The notes under the pieces were generated by a model. It saw only the letters and a program-made list of their open reading frames with translations. It made no database searches and was not told the origin of the DNA. A DNA stretch of 64,000 nt from Roseibium aestuarii (GTDB lineage Bacteria; Pseudomonadota; Alphaproteobacteria; Rhizobiales; Stappiaceae). The translations under genes were made by a program, and so were the position numbers. The stretch spans positions 1 to 64,000 of the forward strand of contig NZ_VORA01000004.1 of the NCBI RefSeq assembly GCF_008477545.1. Direction: 5' to 3'. This document shows positions 39,401 to 48,429 of this stretch, piece after piece. Position 1 is the first letter of the stretch. Each line of letters opens with the position of its first letter.

Positions 39401-39986
39401 CGTCCCACTGTCCTTGCAATTTTACTGGGTAGGAAGGGCGCGGGTCGTCATCTGGATCCGGGCTGCCCAACTGCGCGCGACACTAGTGTAAGGTCTGCGG
39501 AGCAACAAGTCATCGCAAGTCTGATACAGTCATTTTAATCGATTGAAGATGATTGCAATCGAAATATTGTTTAATTCGTCCTGCGAATTAAATCTTCACC
39601 GGCTGAAAATCTTTTCATGTACACGGACCGACTGCGCGGGCGTGCTTGCGGGCTGCCTGCGGCGCAGGCATGCTTCAAATTCCGGCGGACTTCCTTGCGC
39701 GACCGGGAACCTCCGATGGTTCAGTGCGTTACGATGCGGGGGCGTGCACTCCGGCTTGCCTCCGCTGGGCCTGAGGGCCTGATCGAGTTGCCACGGGCGC
39801 GGGGCGTTCCGGTCGGGTGCCCGCGGACGGGCATTGGGGGTGGGCTCCCTGGGACGCCTGAGGCCGCATAATTGCAAGCCTTGCGGGAATTGCCTTATTT
39901 TATGCGCAATTTCATCGCCATACGCATGGTAATAGGCATCGCTCCGGCACATATGATGTATCAGACAAGGGACCTGGATCTACCAC
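39401..39986. other. Divergent pckA-chvI intergenic region
   Basis: No gene is supported in 586 bases. The left third (39500-39610) is AT-rich and full of palindromes (separate entry), and probably contains the pckA promoter. The middle (39610-39860) is GC-rich, with only chance frames. The right end (39880-39986) is AT-richer (CCTTATTTTATGCGCAATTT) and probably contains the chvI promoter; AAGGGACC precedes the chvI ATG. Confidence 0.6.
39537..39592. promoter_or_regulatory. Cluster of three palindromes upstream of pckA
   Basis: Within 56 bases lie AATCGATT (39537-39544), GATTGCAATC (39551-39560, perfect 10-bp palindrome) and TTTAATTCG (39570-39578) / CGAATTAAA (39584-39592) with a five-base centre. 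The central-CG form TTAATCGATTGA resembles LacI-family operators. In rhizobia pckA is known to be controlled by a LacI-type regulator (PckR); assignment of these sites is inference. Confidence 0.55.
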
Positions 39987-40685
39987 ATGCCGACAATTGC
40001 TCTGGTCGATGACGACCGCAACATCCTGACGTCCGTCTCCATCGCGCTGGAGGCTGAGGGCTATCGGGTGCAGACCTACACCGATGGCACCTCCGCACTG
40101 GATGGGCTGCTGAGCGATCCGCCGGAGCTGGCGATCTTCGACATCAAGATGCCGCGCATGGATGGCATGGAGCTGCTGCGCCGCCTGCGCCAGAGTTCTG
40201 ACCTGCCGGTGATCTTCCTCACCTCCAAGGATGATGAGATCGACGAGCTCTTCGGCCTGAAGATGGGCGCCGACGATTTCATCCGCAAACCCTTCTCCCA
40301 GCGCCTGCTGGTGGAGCGCGTGCGCGCCGTCCTGCGCCGGGCCCAGAGCCGCGATGTCTCCACCCCGCGCGAAGACAGCGAGAAACTTCTGGAGCGTGGT
40401 CAGCTGGTCATGGATCCGGAGCGGCACACCTGCACCTGGAACAACAAGCCGGTGACCCTGACGGTGACCGAATTCCTGATCCTGTCCGCCCTGGCCCAGC
40501 GTCCGGGCGTGGTCAAGTCGCGCAATGCGCTGATGGATGCCGCCTATGACGATCAGGTCTACGTGGACGATCGCACCATCGACAGCCACATCAAGCGGCT
40601 GCGCAAGAAGTTCAAGGTCGTCGACGACGACTTCGATATGATCGAGACTCTATACGGCGTTGGCTACCGCTTCCGGGAGGTATAA
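39987..40685 (+). CDS. chvI: Two-component response regulator ChvI
   Basis: This 232-aa OmpR/PhoB-type regulator has a receiver domain (1-120) with acidic pocket VDDDRN, phospho-acceptor Asp52 ([11 protein letters not shown]) and FLTSKDDE, and a winged-helix DNA-binding domain (about 135-230) with [30 protein letters not shown] and [12 protein letters not shown]. The [20 protein letters not shown] ending is typical of ChvI. ChvI with ChvG controls envelope, acid response, exopolysaccharide and motility genes in rhizobia. It is ten bases before chvG. Confidence 0.97.
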   Translation: MPTIALVDDDRNILTSVSIALEAEGYRVQTYTDGTSALDGLLSDPPELAIFDIKMPRMDGMELLRRLRQSSDLPVIFLTSKDDEIDELFGLKMGADDFIRKPFSQRLLVERVRAVLRRAQSRDVSTPREDSEKLLERGQLVMDPERHTCTWNNKPVTLTVTEFLILSALAQRPGVVKSRNALMDAAYDDQVYVDDRTIDSHIKRLRKKFKVVDDDFDMIETLYGVGYRFREV

Positions 40686-40694
40686 AACCTCCCG

Positions 40695-42512
40695 ATGGCA
40701 ATCGACAGCGAAAGAGCAGAGGGTGCGCCTGCCGGCGCTTCCGCAGGCCCGGACGCGCGCTCGCAGTTGCGCCGTCTCGGCAGCAAGCGGGTGCGCCGCC
40801 GTGTGCTCGGGCGGATCCGCCGTCTGATCTCGACCTATGTGCTCTCCTCGCTGACCAAGCGCATCATTGCCATCAACCTGGTCGGGCTGGTCGCGCTCCT
40901 GTCCGGCATTCTCTATCTCAACCAGTTCCGTGCCGGGCTCATCGATGCCCGGGTGCAGAGCCTGCTGACCCAGGGCGAAATCATCGCGGGCGCCATCGCG
41001 GCCTCTGCCACGGTGGACACCGGGGCGATCACCGTTGATCCCGAGCGCCTGCTCCAGCTGCAGGCGGGCGAGAGCATCACGCCCCGCAGCGAGGATCTCG
41101 ACAGTCTCGATTTCCCGATCAATCCCGAGCGGGTCGGGCCGGTGCTGCGCCGTCTGATCTCCCCCACCAAGACCCGCGCCCGCATCTATGATCCGGACGG
41201 GATCCTGCTGCTCGATTCCCGCCATCTCTATTCCAGCGCCCAGATCCTGCGCTACAACCTGCCGGCGCCTGACGCAGAGGAAGAAAGCCTTCCCATGCAG
41301 GTGTGGCAGTCGATCAAGCTCTGGCTGCGCCGGGGCGATCTGCCTGTCTATCAGGAAATCGGCAGTGGCGATGGCCGCGCCTATCCCGAGGTCGAGACTG
41401 CATTGGCCGGGTCTCCCGCCTCCGTGGTGCGCGTGTCCAGCCGCGGCGAGCTGATCGTTTCCGTGGCCGTGCCGATCCAGCGCTTCCGGGCGGTGCTCGG
41501 CACCCTGCTGCTCTCCACGCAAGGCGGTGATATTGATGCCATCGTTCAGGCGGAGCGTCTGGCGATCCTGCGCGTGTTCCTGGTCGCCGCGACCGTGACC
41601 ATCCTGCTGTCGATCCTGTTGGCGGGCACCATCGCCGGGCCGGTGCGCCGGCTTGCGGCTGCTGCCGAGCGGGTGCGCATGGGCTCGACGTCCCGCACGG
41701 AGATCCCGGAGTTCGACGACCGTCAGGACGAGATCGGCCACCTGGCCCAGGCCTTCCGGGACATGACCCACGCGCTCTACAACAAGATCGAGGCGATCGA
41801 GCAGTTTGCCGCCGATGTGGCGCATGAGCTGAAGAACCCACTCACCTCGCTCCGATCCGCCGTGGAAACCCTGCCGCTGGCCAAGACCGAAAACGCCCGC
41901 GAGCGGCTGCTTGAGGTCATCCAGCATGACGTGCGCCGTCTCGACCGCCTGATCACTGACATTTCCGACGCCTCGCGTCTCGATGCGGAACTGGCGCGTT
42001 CCCAGGCCGAGCCCTTCGATCTGGTGGACCTGCTCCGCAACATCGTCGATGCGGCGAACGAACGCTCCGGCGGCGAGAGCGCCGAGGTTCTCCTCACGGT
42101 CGCCGACGCCAATGGCGACAAGGCCTATCGGGTGGCCGGTCACGACACGCGCCTCAGCCAGGTCTTCGCCAACCTGCTGGACAACGCCCGGTCCTTCTCG
42201 CCGAAGGATGCGACGGTGCGCATCGGTGTCGCCCGCGACGGCAAGCGCATCCGCATCCTGGTGGACGACGACGGCCCCGGCATCCGCGCCGAAGACACCA
42301 ACCGCATCTTCGAGCGGTTCTACACCGACCGTCCGGACGGGGAGGGCTTCGGCAACAATTCCGGCCTCGGGCTCTCCATCTCCCGCCAGATCATCGAGGC
42401 CCATGGCGGCCGCATCACCGCCGAGAACCGGCAGGAGATCAACAAGGCCACCGGCAAGAGCGAGACCGCAGGCGCCCGCTTCGTGATCATGCTGCCGCCG
42501 GCCGGAGCGTGA
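40695..42512 (+). CDS. chvG: Sensor histidine kinase ChvG (ExoS)
   Basis: This 605-aa inner-membrane kinase has a cytoplasmic N-terminal stretch, TM1 about residues 57-76 (IAINLVGLVALLSGILYLN), a long periplasmic sensor (about 77-290) containing the PARIYDPDGILLLDSRHLY-like segment, and TM2 about 293-315 (VFLVAATVTILLSILLAG). HAMP follows, then HisKA with His377 in FAADVAHELKNPLTSLRSA, and HATPase motifs NLLDNARSFS, DDGPGI and GLGLSISRQIIEAHGG. It phosphorylates ChvI; in rhizobia the periplasmic ExoR inhibits it (ExoR not in this window). Confidence 0.96.
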   Translation: MAIDSERAEGAPAGASAGPDARSQLRRLGSKRVRRRVLGRIRRLISTYVLSSLTKRIIAINLVGLVALLSGILYLNQFRAGLIDARVQSLLTQGEIIAGAIAASATVDTGAITVDPERLLQLQAGESITPRSEDLDSLDFPINPERVGPVLRRLISPTKTRARIYDPDGILLLDSRHLYSSAQILRYNLPAPDAEEESLPMQVWQSIKLWLRRGDLPVYQEIGSGDGRAYPEVETALAGSPASVVRVSSRGELIVSVAVPIQRFRAVLGTLLLSTQGGDIDAIVQAERLAILRVFLVAATVTILLSILLAGTIAGPVRRLAAAAERVRMGSTSRTEIPEFDDRQDEIGHLAQAFRDMTHALYNKIEAIEQFAADVAHELKNPLTSLRSAVETLPLAKTENARERLLEVIQHDVRRLDRLITDISDASRLDAELARSQAEPFDLVDLLRNIVDAANERSGGESAEVLLTVADANGDKAYRVAGHDTRLSQVFANLLDNARSFSPKDATVRIGVARDGKRIRILVDDDGPGIRAEDTNRIFERFYTDRPDGEGFGNNSGLGLSISRQIIEAHGGRITAENRQEINKATGKSETAGARFVIMLPPAGA

Positions 42513-42516
42513 TCGC

Positions 42517-43074
42517 GTGACGGCGCCCGATCCAGTCCGCACCCTGGATCTCCATGCCACCTGCGTGGCGCTGGGGCCTGTTGCCCTGTTGCTGCGGGGG
42601 GCCTCTGGCAGCGGCAAGTCGCGTCTCGCGGATCTGCTCGTAGAGGCAGCGCGCCTGCGCGGCAACTTTGCCCAAGTGATCGCCGACGATCGAACCCTTG
42701 TGCGCCCTCTGGGAACGGCCCTGCTTGCCTCGGCGCCTGCGCCGCTTTCCGGCCTCATCGAAGTGCGAGGGCTGGGGGTGTTGCGGCCGGATGGCGCTGA
42801 TGTGGAGACCGTGGCCTCCTCAGGCGGCCATGATGTCGCAGGCACCCAGAGCCATGCTGCCGGGGGGCTCGCCGAAGTGCGTCTGCGCCTCATCTGCGAC
42901 CTGGTGCCGGTGGCCGACATGGCACGTGTGCCAGAGCCTGCCCATCTGCGCGAAACCCTTGGCGGCGTGGAGCTTCCCCGGGTCTTTCTCCCCGCTGAGG
43001 ATCCGCCGGGCGCGCTGCGGCTGGTGCGCTGGGGCCTGCGCCGGTTTTTCCCCAATGGGCCGGATTACCTTTAA
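42517..43074 (+). CDS. hprK: HPr kinase/phosphorylase (short alphaproteobacterial form)
   Basis: This 185-aa protein is a short HprK with only the catalytic domain; the Firmicutes protein is about 310 aa. P-loop LLRGASGSGKSRLADLL is at about residues 25-40; DDRTLV follows, then the HprK signature region GLIEVRGLGVLRPDG, and VRLRLICDLVPV. It phosphorylates HPr on a serine (encoded downstream). Start: GTG with GGAG nine bases upstream, four bases after the chvG stop. Coupling to ChvG/ChvI and EIIA-Man is conserved in Rhizobiales. Confidence 0.93.
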   Translation: MTAPDPVRTLDLHATCVALGPVALLLRGASGSGKSRLADLLVEAARLRGNFAQVIADDRTLVRPLGTALLASAPAPLSGLIEVRGLGVLRPDGADVETVASSGGHDVAGTQSHAAGGLAEVRLRLICDLVPVADMARVPEPAHLRETLGGVELPRVFLPAEDPPGALRLVRWGLRRFFPNGPDYL

Positions 43075-43179
43075 GGCCGTGTTTGCATTTTTGCTTGCAT
43101 GTCGCCGACCGGTTGCCGAGAGTGCAGCCTCGGGATCGCGGGAGGTTCCGGAATTCTTTCCCAGTCAGGGCGCGAAGAT

Positions 43180-43584
43180 ATGATCGGACTTGTACTTGTC
43201 ACCCACGGACGGCTTGCGGAGGAGTTCAAGTCGGCTCTGGAACATGTGGTCGGACCCCAGGAGCGGGTCGAGACGATCTGCATCGGGCCGGACGATGACA
43301 TGGAGCAGCGCCGCCTCGACATTCTGGCGGCCGTGGAAGCTGCCAATGGCGGTCGCGGCGTGGTCTTGCTGACCGACATGTTCGGCGGCACGCCCTCCAA
43401 CCTTGCCATCTCCGTGATGGACGGTAAATCCGTTGAAGTGGTCGCCGGCGTCAACCTGCCCATGCTGATCAAGCTGGCCAGCGTTCGCTCCGATCGCGAC
43501 CTTGCCCAGGCGGTCGACGAAGCCCGTCAGGCAGGTCAGAAATACATTTCCGTGGCGAGCCAGGTCCTCTCCGGACAGGGCTGA
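43180..43584 (+). CDS. PTS EIIA-Man family protein (regulatory)
   Basis: This 134-aa mannose-family EIIA domain begins MIGLVLVTHGRLAEEFKSALEHVVG; His9 is the phosphorylation site. VLLTDMFGGTPSNLAI and VVAGVNLPMLIKLASVR are the conserved blocks. No EIIB or EIIC partner is encoded nearby, so it belongs to the incomplete regulatory PTS of alphaproteobacteria rather than to a sugar transporter. The open frame upstream is not conserved-looking; ATG at 43180 matches family length. Confidence 0.95.
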   Translation: MIGLVLVTHGRLAEEFKSALEHVVGPQERVETICIGPDDDMEQRRLDILAAVEAANGGRGVVLLTDMFGGTPSNLAISVMDGKSVEVVAGVNLPMLIKLASVRSDRDLAQAVDEARQAGQKYISVASQVLSGQG

Positions 43585-43649
43585 CCCACGCACAGCACGC
43601 AAGCCTACCGGCGCGCAGACGCCGGACGCACAAGAACAAGAGGCGCCGG

Positions 43650-43934
43650 GTGGACGCGAACGAGTTTCTGGAAAAGGACCTGACCATCGTCAATCAGCGG
43701 GGGCTCCATGCCCGCGCGTCCGCCAAGCTGGTCAAGCTGGTGGAGACCTTTGACGCGGTGGTTGTCGTCTCCAAGGACGGGCAGAGTGTCGGCGGCACCT
43801 CCATCATGGGCCTGATGATGCTGGCCGCCAGCCCCGGCTGCTCCATCAATGTGCGCGTCTCCGGCCCCGAGGCGGATGTTGCGCTCGGCGCCATCAGCGC
43901 CCTCGTCGAGGACGGCTTCGGCGAGACCGACTGA
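43650..43934 (+). CDS. ptsH: Phosphocarrier protein HPr
   Basis: This 94-aa HPr has the phospho-His at His20 in QRGLHARASAKLVKLV. The regulatory serine is Ser51 in SVGGTSIMGLMMLAASPG, with the SIMGLM context recognised by HprK. It starts with GTG after AGGCGCCGGG, and the N-terminus is a few residues longer than in E. coli. Target of HprK two genes upstream; receives phosphate from EI encoded elsewhere and passes it to the EIIA. Confidence 0.96.
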   Translation: MDANEFLEKDLTIVNQRGLHARASAKLVKLVETFDAVVVVSKDGQSVGGTSIMGLMMLAASPGCSINVRVSGPEADVALGAISALVEDGFGETD

Positions 43935-44281
43935 CGCCAGTCACCTTCCGGGCTCTTCCCCTCGCCGTGCAGAGCCCGGCCCGCGCCATTTTTCTAGTTC
44001 CTCGAGGCAGGCCCCACCCGCCATCCATGCGGACCGGATACCTGTGTCCGCGAGTGCGTCGCGACGGAATATGTCCGGATCGGCCACCATTTTGATATAA
44101 AGAAATCTTTATATCTGCATTGAAACATGACGACTGGCGCGCTATAAACCGGGCTCGAAATCCTGACCCGGTGCGCGGAGTGATCCGCGACATCAGTCAA
44201 GCCTTAACCGGCGCGGATGTATGACACCGCCCGGATGCACATCCTCCAGGCGCCTTCGGGCTCAGCAAGCAGGACATTCTC
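43935..44281. other. Leader/intergenic region upstream of ahcY
   Basis: No gene is seen in 347 bases. The first 140 are GC-rich. 44094-44115 is a 22-bp palindrome (separate entry) followed by TGCATTGAAACATGACG, where promoter elements may lie. The last 80 bases (GGCGCGGATG ... GGATGCACATCCTCCAGGCG) can fold, but I could not match them to a known riboswitch. Confidence 0.5.
44094..44115. promoter_or_regulatory. 22-bp palindrome upstream of ahcY, candidate SahR-type operator
   Basis: GATATAAAGA (44094-44103), AA, TCTTTATATC (44106-44115) form a perfect 10-bp inverted repeat, 166 bases before the ahcY ATG. It is strongly AT-rich in a GC-rich neighbourhood. ArsR-family regulator SahR is known to control S-adenosylhomocysteine recycling genes in Proteobacteria through ATATAAAG-type palindromes; I recall the motif only approximately, so the assignment is tentative. 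Confidence 0.6.
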
Positions 44282-45670
<1,389 letters not shown>

Positions 45671-45679
45671 TCCGCGCCC

Positions 45680-45708
45680 GGGGCGCCCACCATATCTAGT
45701 GGGCGTCC
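45680..45708 (+). other. Hairpin after ahcY
   Basis: GCGCCCAC pairs with GTGGGCGT around CATATCTA, just after the ahcY stop. No T-run follows. It may act as an mRNA 3' stabiliser or a Rho-associated end. Confidence 0.5.
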
Positions 45709-45738
45709 TGAACACAGACTTGTCAAAATTCTTAACGG

Positions 45739-45824
45739 GATTCTTCAATTTGAAGGATCTCGTTAACTTTTCGGAAACTGACTCTTCTTCGGGATTCCCA
45801 AAAAGGTTATGGTTTTAACGAATC
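45739..45824. promoter_or_regulatory. Cluster of four GANTC (CcrM) sites upstream of divL
   Basis: GATTC (45739-45743), GACTC (45780-45784), GATTC (45793-45797) and GAATC (45820-45824) fall within 86 bases; GANTC is expected about once in 300 bases at this composition. GANTC is methylated by CcrM and read by GcrA in alphaproteobacteria. The region also holds TTAAC strings, and TTAACC lies inside the early divL coding part (45963). Cell-cycle control of divL is the likely purpose, by inference. Confidence 0.65.
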
Positions 45825-45896
45825 AGGGGTCAGAGGCTCGGTCCCTGGTTCCGACCGGGGATACCGGGGTCAGGCGGCTTTAAGGGGATCGTGGAA

Positions 45897-48413
45897 ATGC
45901 CGGTTATCGGCTTGAACGGCGCGCGCGGCGGCGCGGCGTGGCGGGGACGGATTCAGAGGGCGTTAACCTTAACGGCTCTCGGCGGTTCGATCTGCTTCGG
46001 CCGCAGCGTCGAGGCGGCCGCCGCCACGACAGTCCCCCTGCTCACCGACATGACGATTGATGCTGGTGCCATGATTTCCGTGGGCCTGTTCGGCGGCGTC
46101 TGCGCCTTTGCCGTGGTGGCGGGCCTTGCCTTCCTGCGCCAGTCACGCAAGTCGTCCCAGGCACTCAGCCGGCTGCAGCGCCAGAACGCCGGGCTCAATC
46201 TCGGCCTCGATCGCCTCGAAACGATTCTCAACACCGACGAGCAGCGGGTCATCGTCTGGTCCGGGAACGGCGAGCCGCCGCAGATCTGGGGCATCCTGCC
46301 CGAAGAGAGCGGTGTGCCGCGCGCACCTTCCAAGTTGCTGGCCTTCGGTTCCTGGCTGACCTCCAAATGCGCCGCCGATCTGGAAAACAGCCTCGACCGG
46401 CTGTTCACGTCCGGCGAGACCTTTTGCGTCACCCTGAAGACCGCCGTCGGCAGCTATGTGGAGGCGGCCGGCCGCACGACCGGCGGCGCCGTGGTCCTGC
46501 GTCTGCGCGACCTGACCGGCGAGCGCCGGATGCAGGCCGAACTCGCTGCCCGCAACGCCCGGATCTCCGGCGAGCTGCACATGCTGCACGCCCTCCTCAA
46601 CGCCATGCCGGCCCCCGCCTGGCAGAGCGATGCGGAAGGCACGCTGATCTGGGCCAACCGCGCCTATGCCCAGGCCGTGGATGCGCCCGATGCGGCCACC
46701 GCCGTGCGTGAAGGCTCGGCCTTCATGGACGCCGCCGGCCGCGATGCGATGCGCCGCGAACGCAACGAGGATGGCTGCTTCCGCGCCCGCCTTCCGCTGG
46801 TCGCCGCCGGTCAGCGCCGGGTCTTCGAAGTCACCGACGTGACGGCCAACGTCGGCAGCGCCGGGCTCGCCATCGACATCAGCGAGCTGGAACAGGTCCG
46901 CAAGGAGCTGTCGCGGGCTCAGGAGTTCCACGGCCGGACGCTCGACCAGCTGGCGACCGCCGTGGCGATCTTCGGGGCCGACCGCCGCCTCCAGTTCTAC
47001 AACGCCGCCTATCGTCAGCTCTGGGACCTCGATCCCGCCTTCCTGGAAAGCAATCCGGAAGACGGCGCCATCCTTGACGCGCTGCGCTCGGGCCGCAAGA
47101 TCCCCGAGCAGGCGGATTATCGCAGCTGGCGCAAGAACATGCTCGAGGCCTACCAGTCCCTGGAAGCCAAGGAAAACTGGTGGCACCTGCCCGACGCCCG
47201 TACCCTGCGAGTCATCTCCAATCCCAATCCGCACGGCGGCGTGACCTACATCTACGAGAACGTCACCGAGCAGATCGATCTGGAAAGCCGTTACAACGCG
47301 CTGGCGCGGGTGCAGGGCGAGACCCTCGACAACCTGTCCGAGGCCGTTGCCGTGTTCGGCTCCGATGGGCGCCTCCGCCTGTGGAACCCGGCCTTCGGTC
47401 AGATCTGGCAGATGGACCCCGAACAGCTCGACGGCGTGCCCCATATCAATCAGGTGGTTGCCGCCTGCACGCTGGGCGAGGAAGAGCGCCTTGCCTGGGA
47501 AGAGCTGGTGCGCAATGTCACGGGCCTGCTCGACAATCGCACCCAGGCTGCAGGCCGCATGGAGCGCTACGACGGCACCGTTCTCGACTTCGTCACCGTT
47601 CCGCTGCCCGATGGCGGCACGCTCGTCACCTTCGTCGATGTCACCGACAGCGTGAACGTGGAGCGTGCCCTTCTGGAGAAGAACGAGGCGCTCGAAGAAG
47701 CCGACCAGCTCAAGAACGCCTTCATCCAGCACGTGTCCTACGAGCTGCGGTCGCCGCTGACCAACATCATCGGCTTTGCCCAGCTGCTCACCAATCCGAA
47801 ATTCGGCGAGCTGTCGGTCAAGCAGGACGAATACGCCAACTACATCCTGTCGTCCTCCTCGGCCCTTCTGGCCATTATCAACGACATCCTGGATCTCGCC
47901 ACCATCGACGCGGGGATCATGGAGCTCGACGTGGCGGAGATCGATGTGGCGGCCACGGTTGCCGCAGCCGTCGAAGGCTTGCGCGACCGGCTGGAGGAGG
48001 ATCAGATCCTGCTCCAGACTCACGTTCCGGACGATATCGGCACCATGATCGCCGACGAGAAGCGCCTGCGTCAGGTGCTGTTCAACCTCATCGCCAATGC
48101 CATTCGCTATTCCGAGAAGAACGGAGTGGTGGATGTCAGCTGCAACCGGCTTGCGGATGACGTGGTCTTCGTGGTCAAGGATCACGGTCTCGGCATTCCG
48201 GCGGATGTGCTGTCCCAGGTCTTCAACCGCTTCGTCGGTCACGATACGGGCAGCAAGCGCCAGGGCGCCGGTCTGGGCCTGTCCATCGTGAAGAGCTTCG
48301 TGGAGCTGCACGGCGGTCAGGTGGACATCGACAGCCGGGAAGGCGAGGGCACGACGGTGACCTGCACCTTCCCTGCGACGCCCAAGGCCAGCAGCCAGGT
48401 CGCGGCCGAATAG
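45897..48413 (+). CDS. divL: DivL-type pseudo-histidine kinase with tyrosine in the H-box
   Basis: This protein of about 838 aa has an N-terminal membrane segment about residues 55-80 (MISVGLFGGVCAFAVVAGLAFL), then a long PAS-rich region with at least three repeats (about 230-330, 350-460, 475-580; recurring FGADRRLQFYNAAY / FGSDGRLRLWNPAF). The dimerisation domain reads KNAFIQHVSYELRSPLTNIIGFAQ: Tyr615 takes the place of the phospho-His. HATPase motifs (NLIANAIRYS, DHGLGIP, GAGLGLSIVKSFVELHGG) are intact. This is the DivL hallmark; DivL reads DivK and sets CckA/CtrA activity. The ATG at 45897 fits AAGGGGA eight bases upstream better than the GTG at 45891. Confidence 0.93.
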   Translation: MPVIGLNGARGGAAWRGRIQRALTLTALGGSICFGRSVEAAAATTVPLLTDMTIDAGAMISVGLFGGVCAFAVVAGLAFLRQSRKSSQALSRLQRQNAGLNLGLDRLETILNTDEQRVIVWSGNGEPPQIWGILPEESGVPRAPSKLLAFGSWLTSKCAADLENSLDRLFTSGETFCVTLKTAVGSYVEAAGRTTGGAVVLRLRDLTGERRMQAELAARNARISGELHMLHALLNAMPAPAWQSDAEGTLIWANRAYAQAVDAPDAATAVREGSAFMDAAGRDAMRRERNEDGCFRARLPLVAAGQRRVFEVTDVTANVGSAGLAIDISELEQVRKELSRAQEFHGRTLDQLATAVAIFGADRRLQFYNAAYRQLWDLDPAFLESNPEDGAILDALRSGRKIPEQADYRSWRKNMLEAYQSLEAKENWWHLPDARTLRVISNPNPHGGVTYIYENVTEQIDLESRYNALARVQGETLDNLSEAVAVFGSDGRLRLWNPAFGQIWQMDPEQLDGVPHINQVVAACTLGEEERLAWEELVRNVTGLLDNRTQAAGRMERYDGTVLDFVTVPLPDGGTLVTFVDVTDSVNVERALLEKNEALEEADQLKNAFIQHVSYELRSPLTNIIGFAQLLTNPKFGELSVKQDEYANYILSSSSALLAIINDILDLATIDAGIMELDVAEIDVAATVAAAVEGLRDRLEEDQILLQTHVPDDIGTMIADEKRLRQVLFNLIANAIRYSEKNGVVDVSCNRLADDVVFVVKDHGLGIPADVLSQVFNRFVGHDTGSKRQGAGLGLSIVKSFVELHGGQVDIDSREGEGTTVTCTFPATPKASSQVAAE

Positions 48414-48429
48414 TTTTTCGGAGACCTTC

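Noticed and set aside
39617..39871. 84-codon frame between pckA and chvI
   Set aside because: Composition is typical of chance frames (Arg/Gly/Pro-rich), with no ribosome site and no motif.
44204..44281. SAH or SAM riboswitch in front of ahcY
   Set aside because: The leader can fold, but I could not match conserved core nucleotides of any known SAH or SAM class, and the 22-bp palindrome offers a simpler control element.
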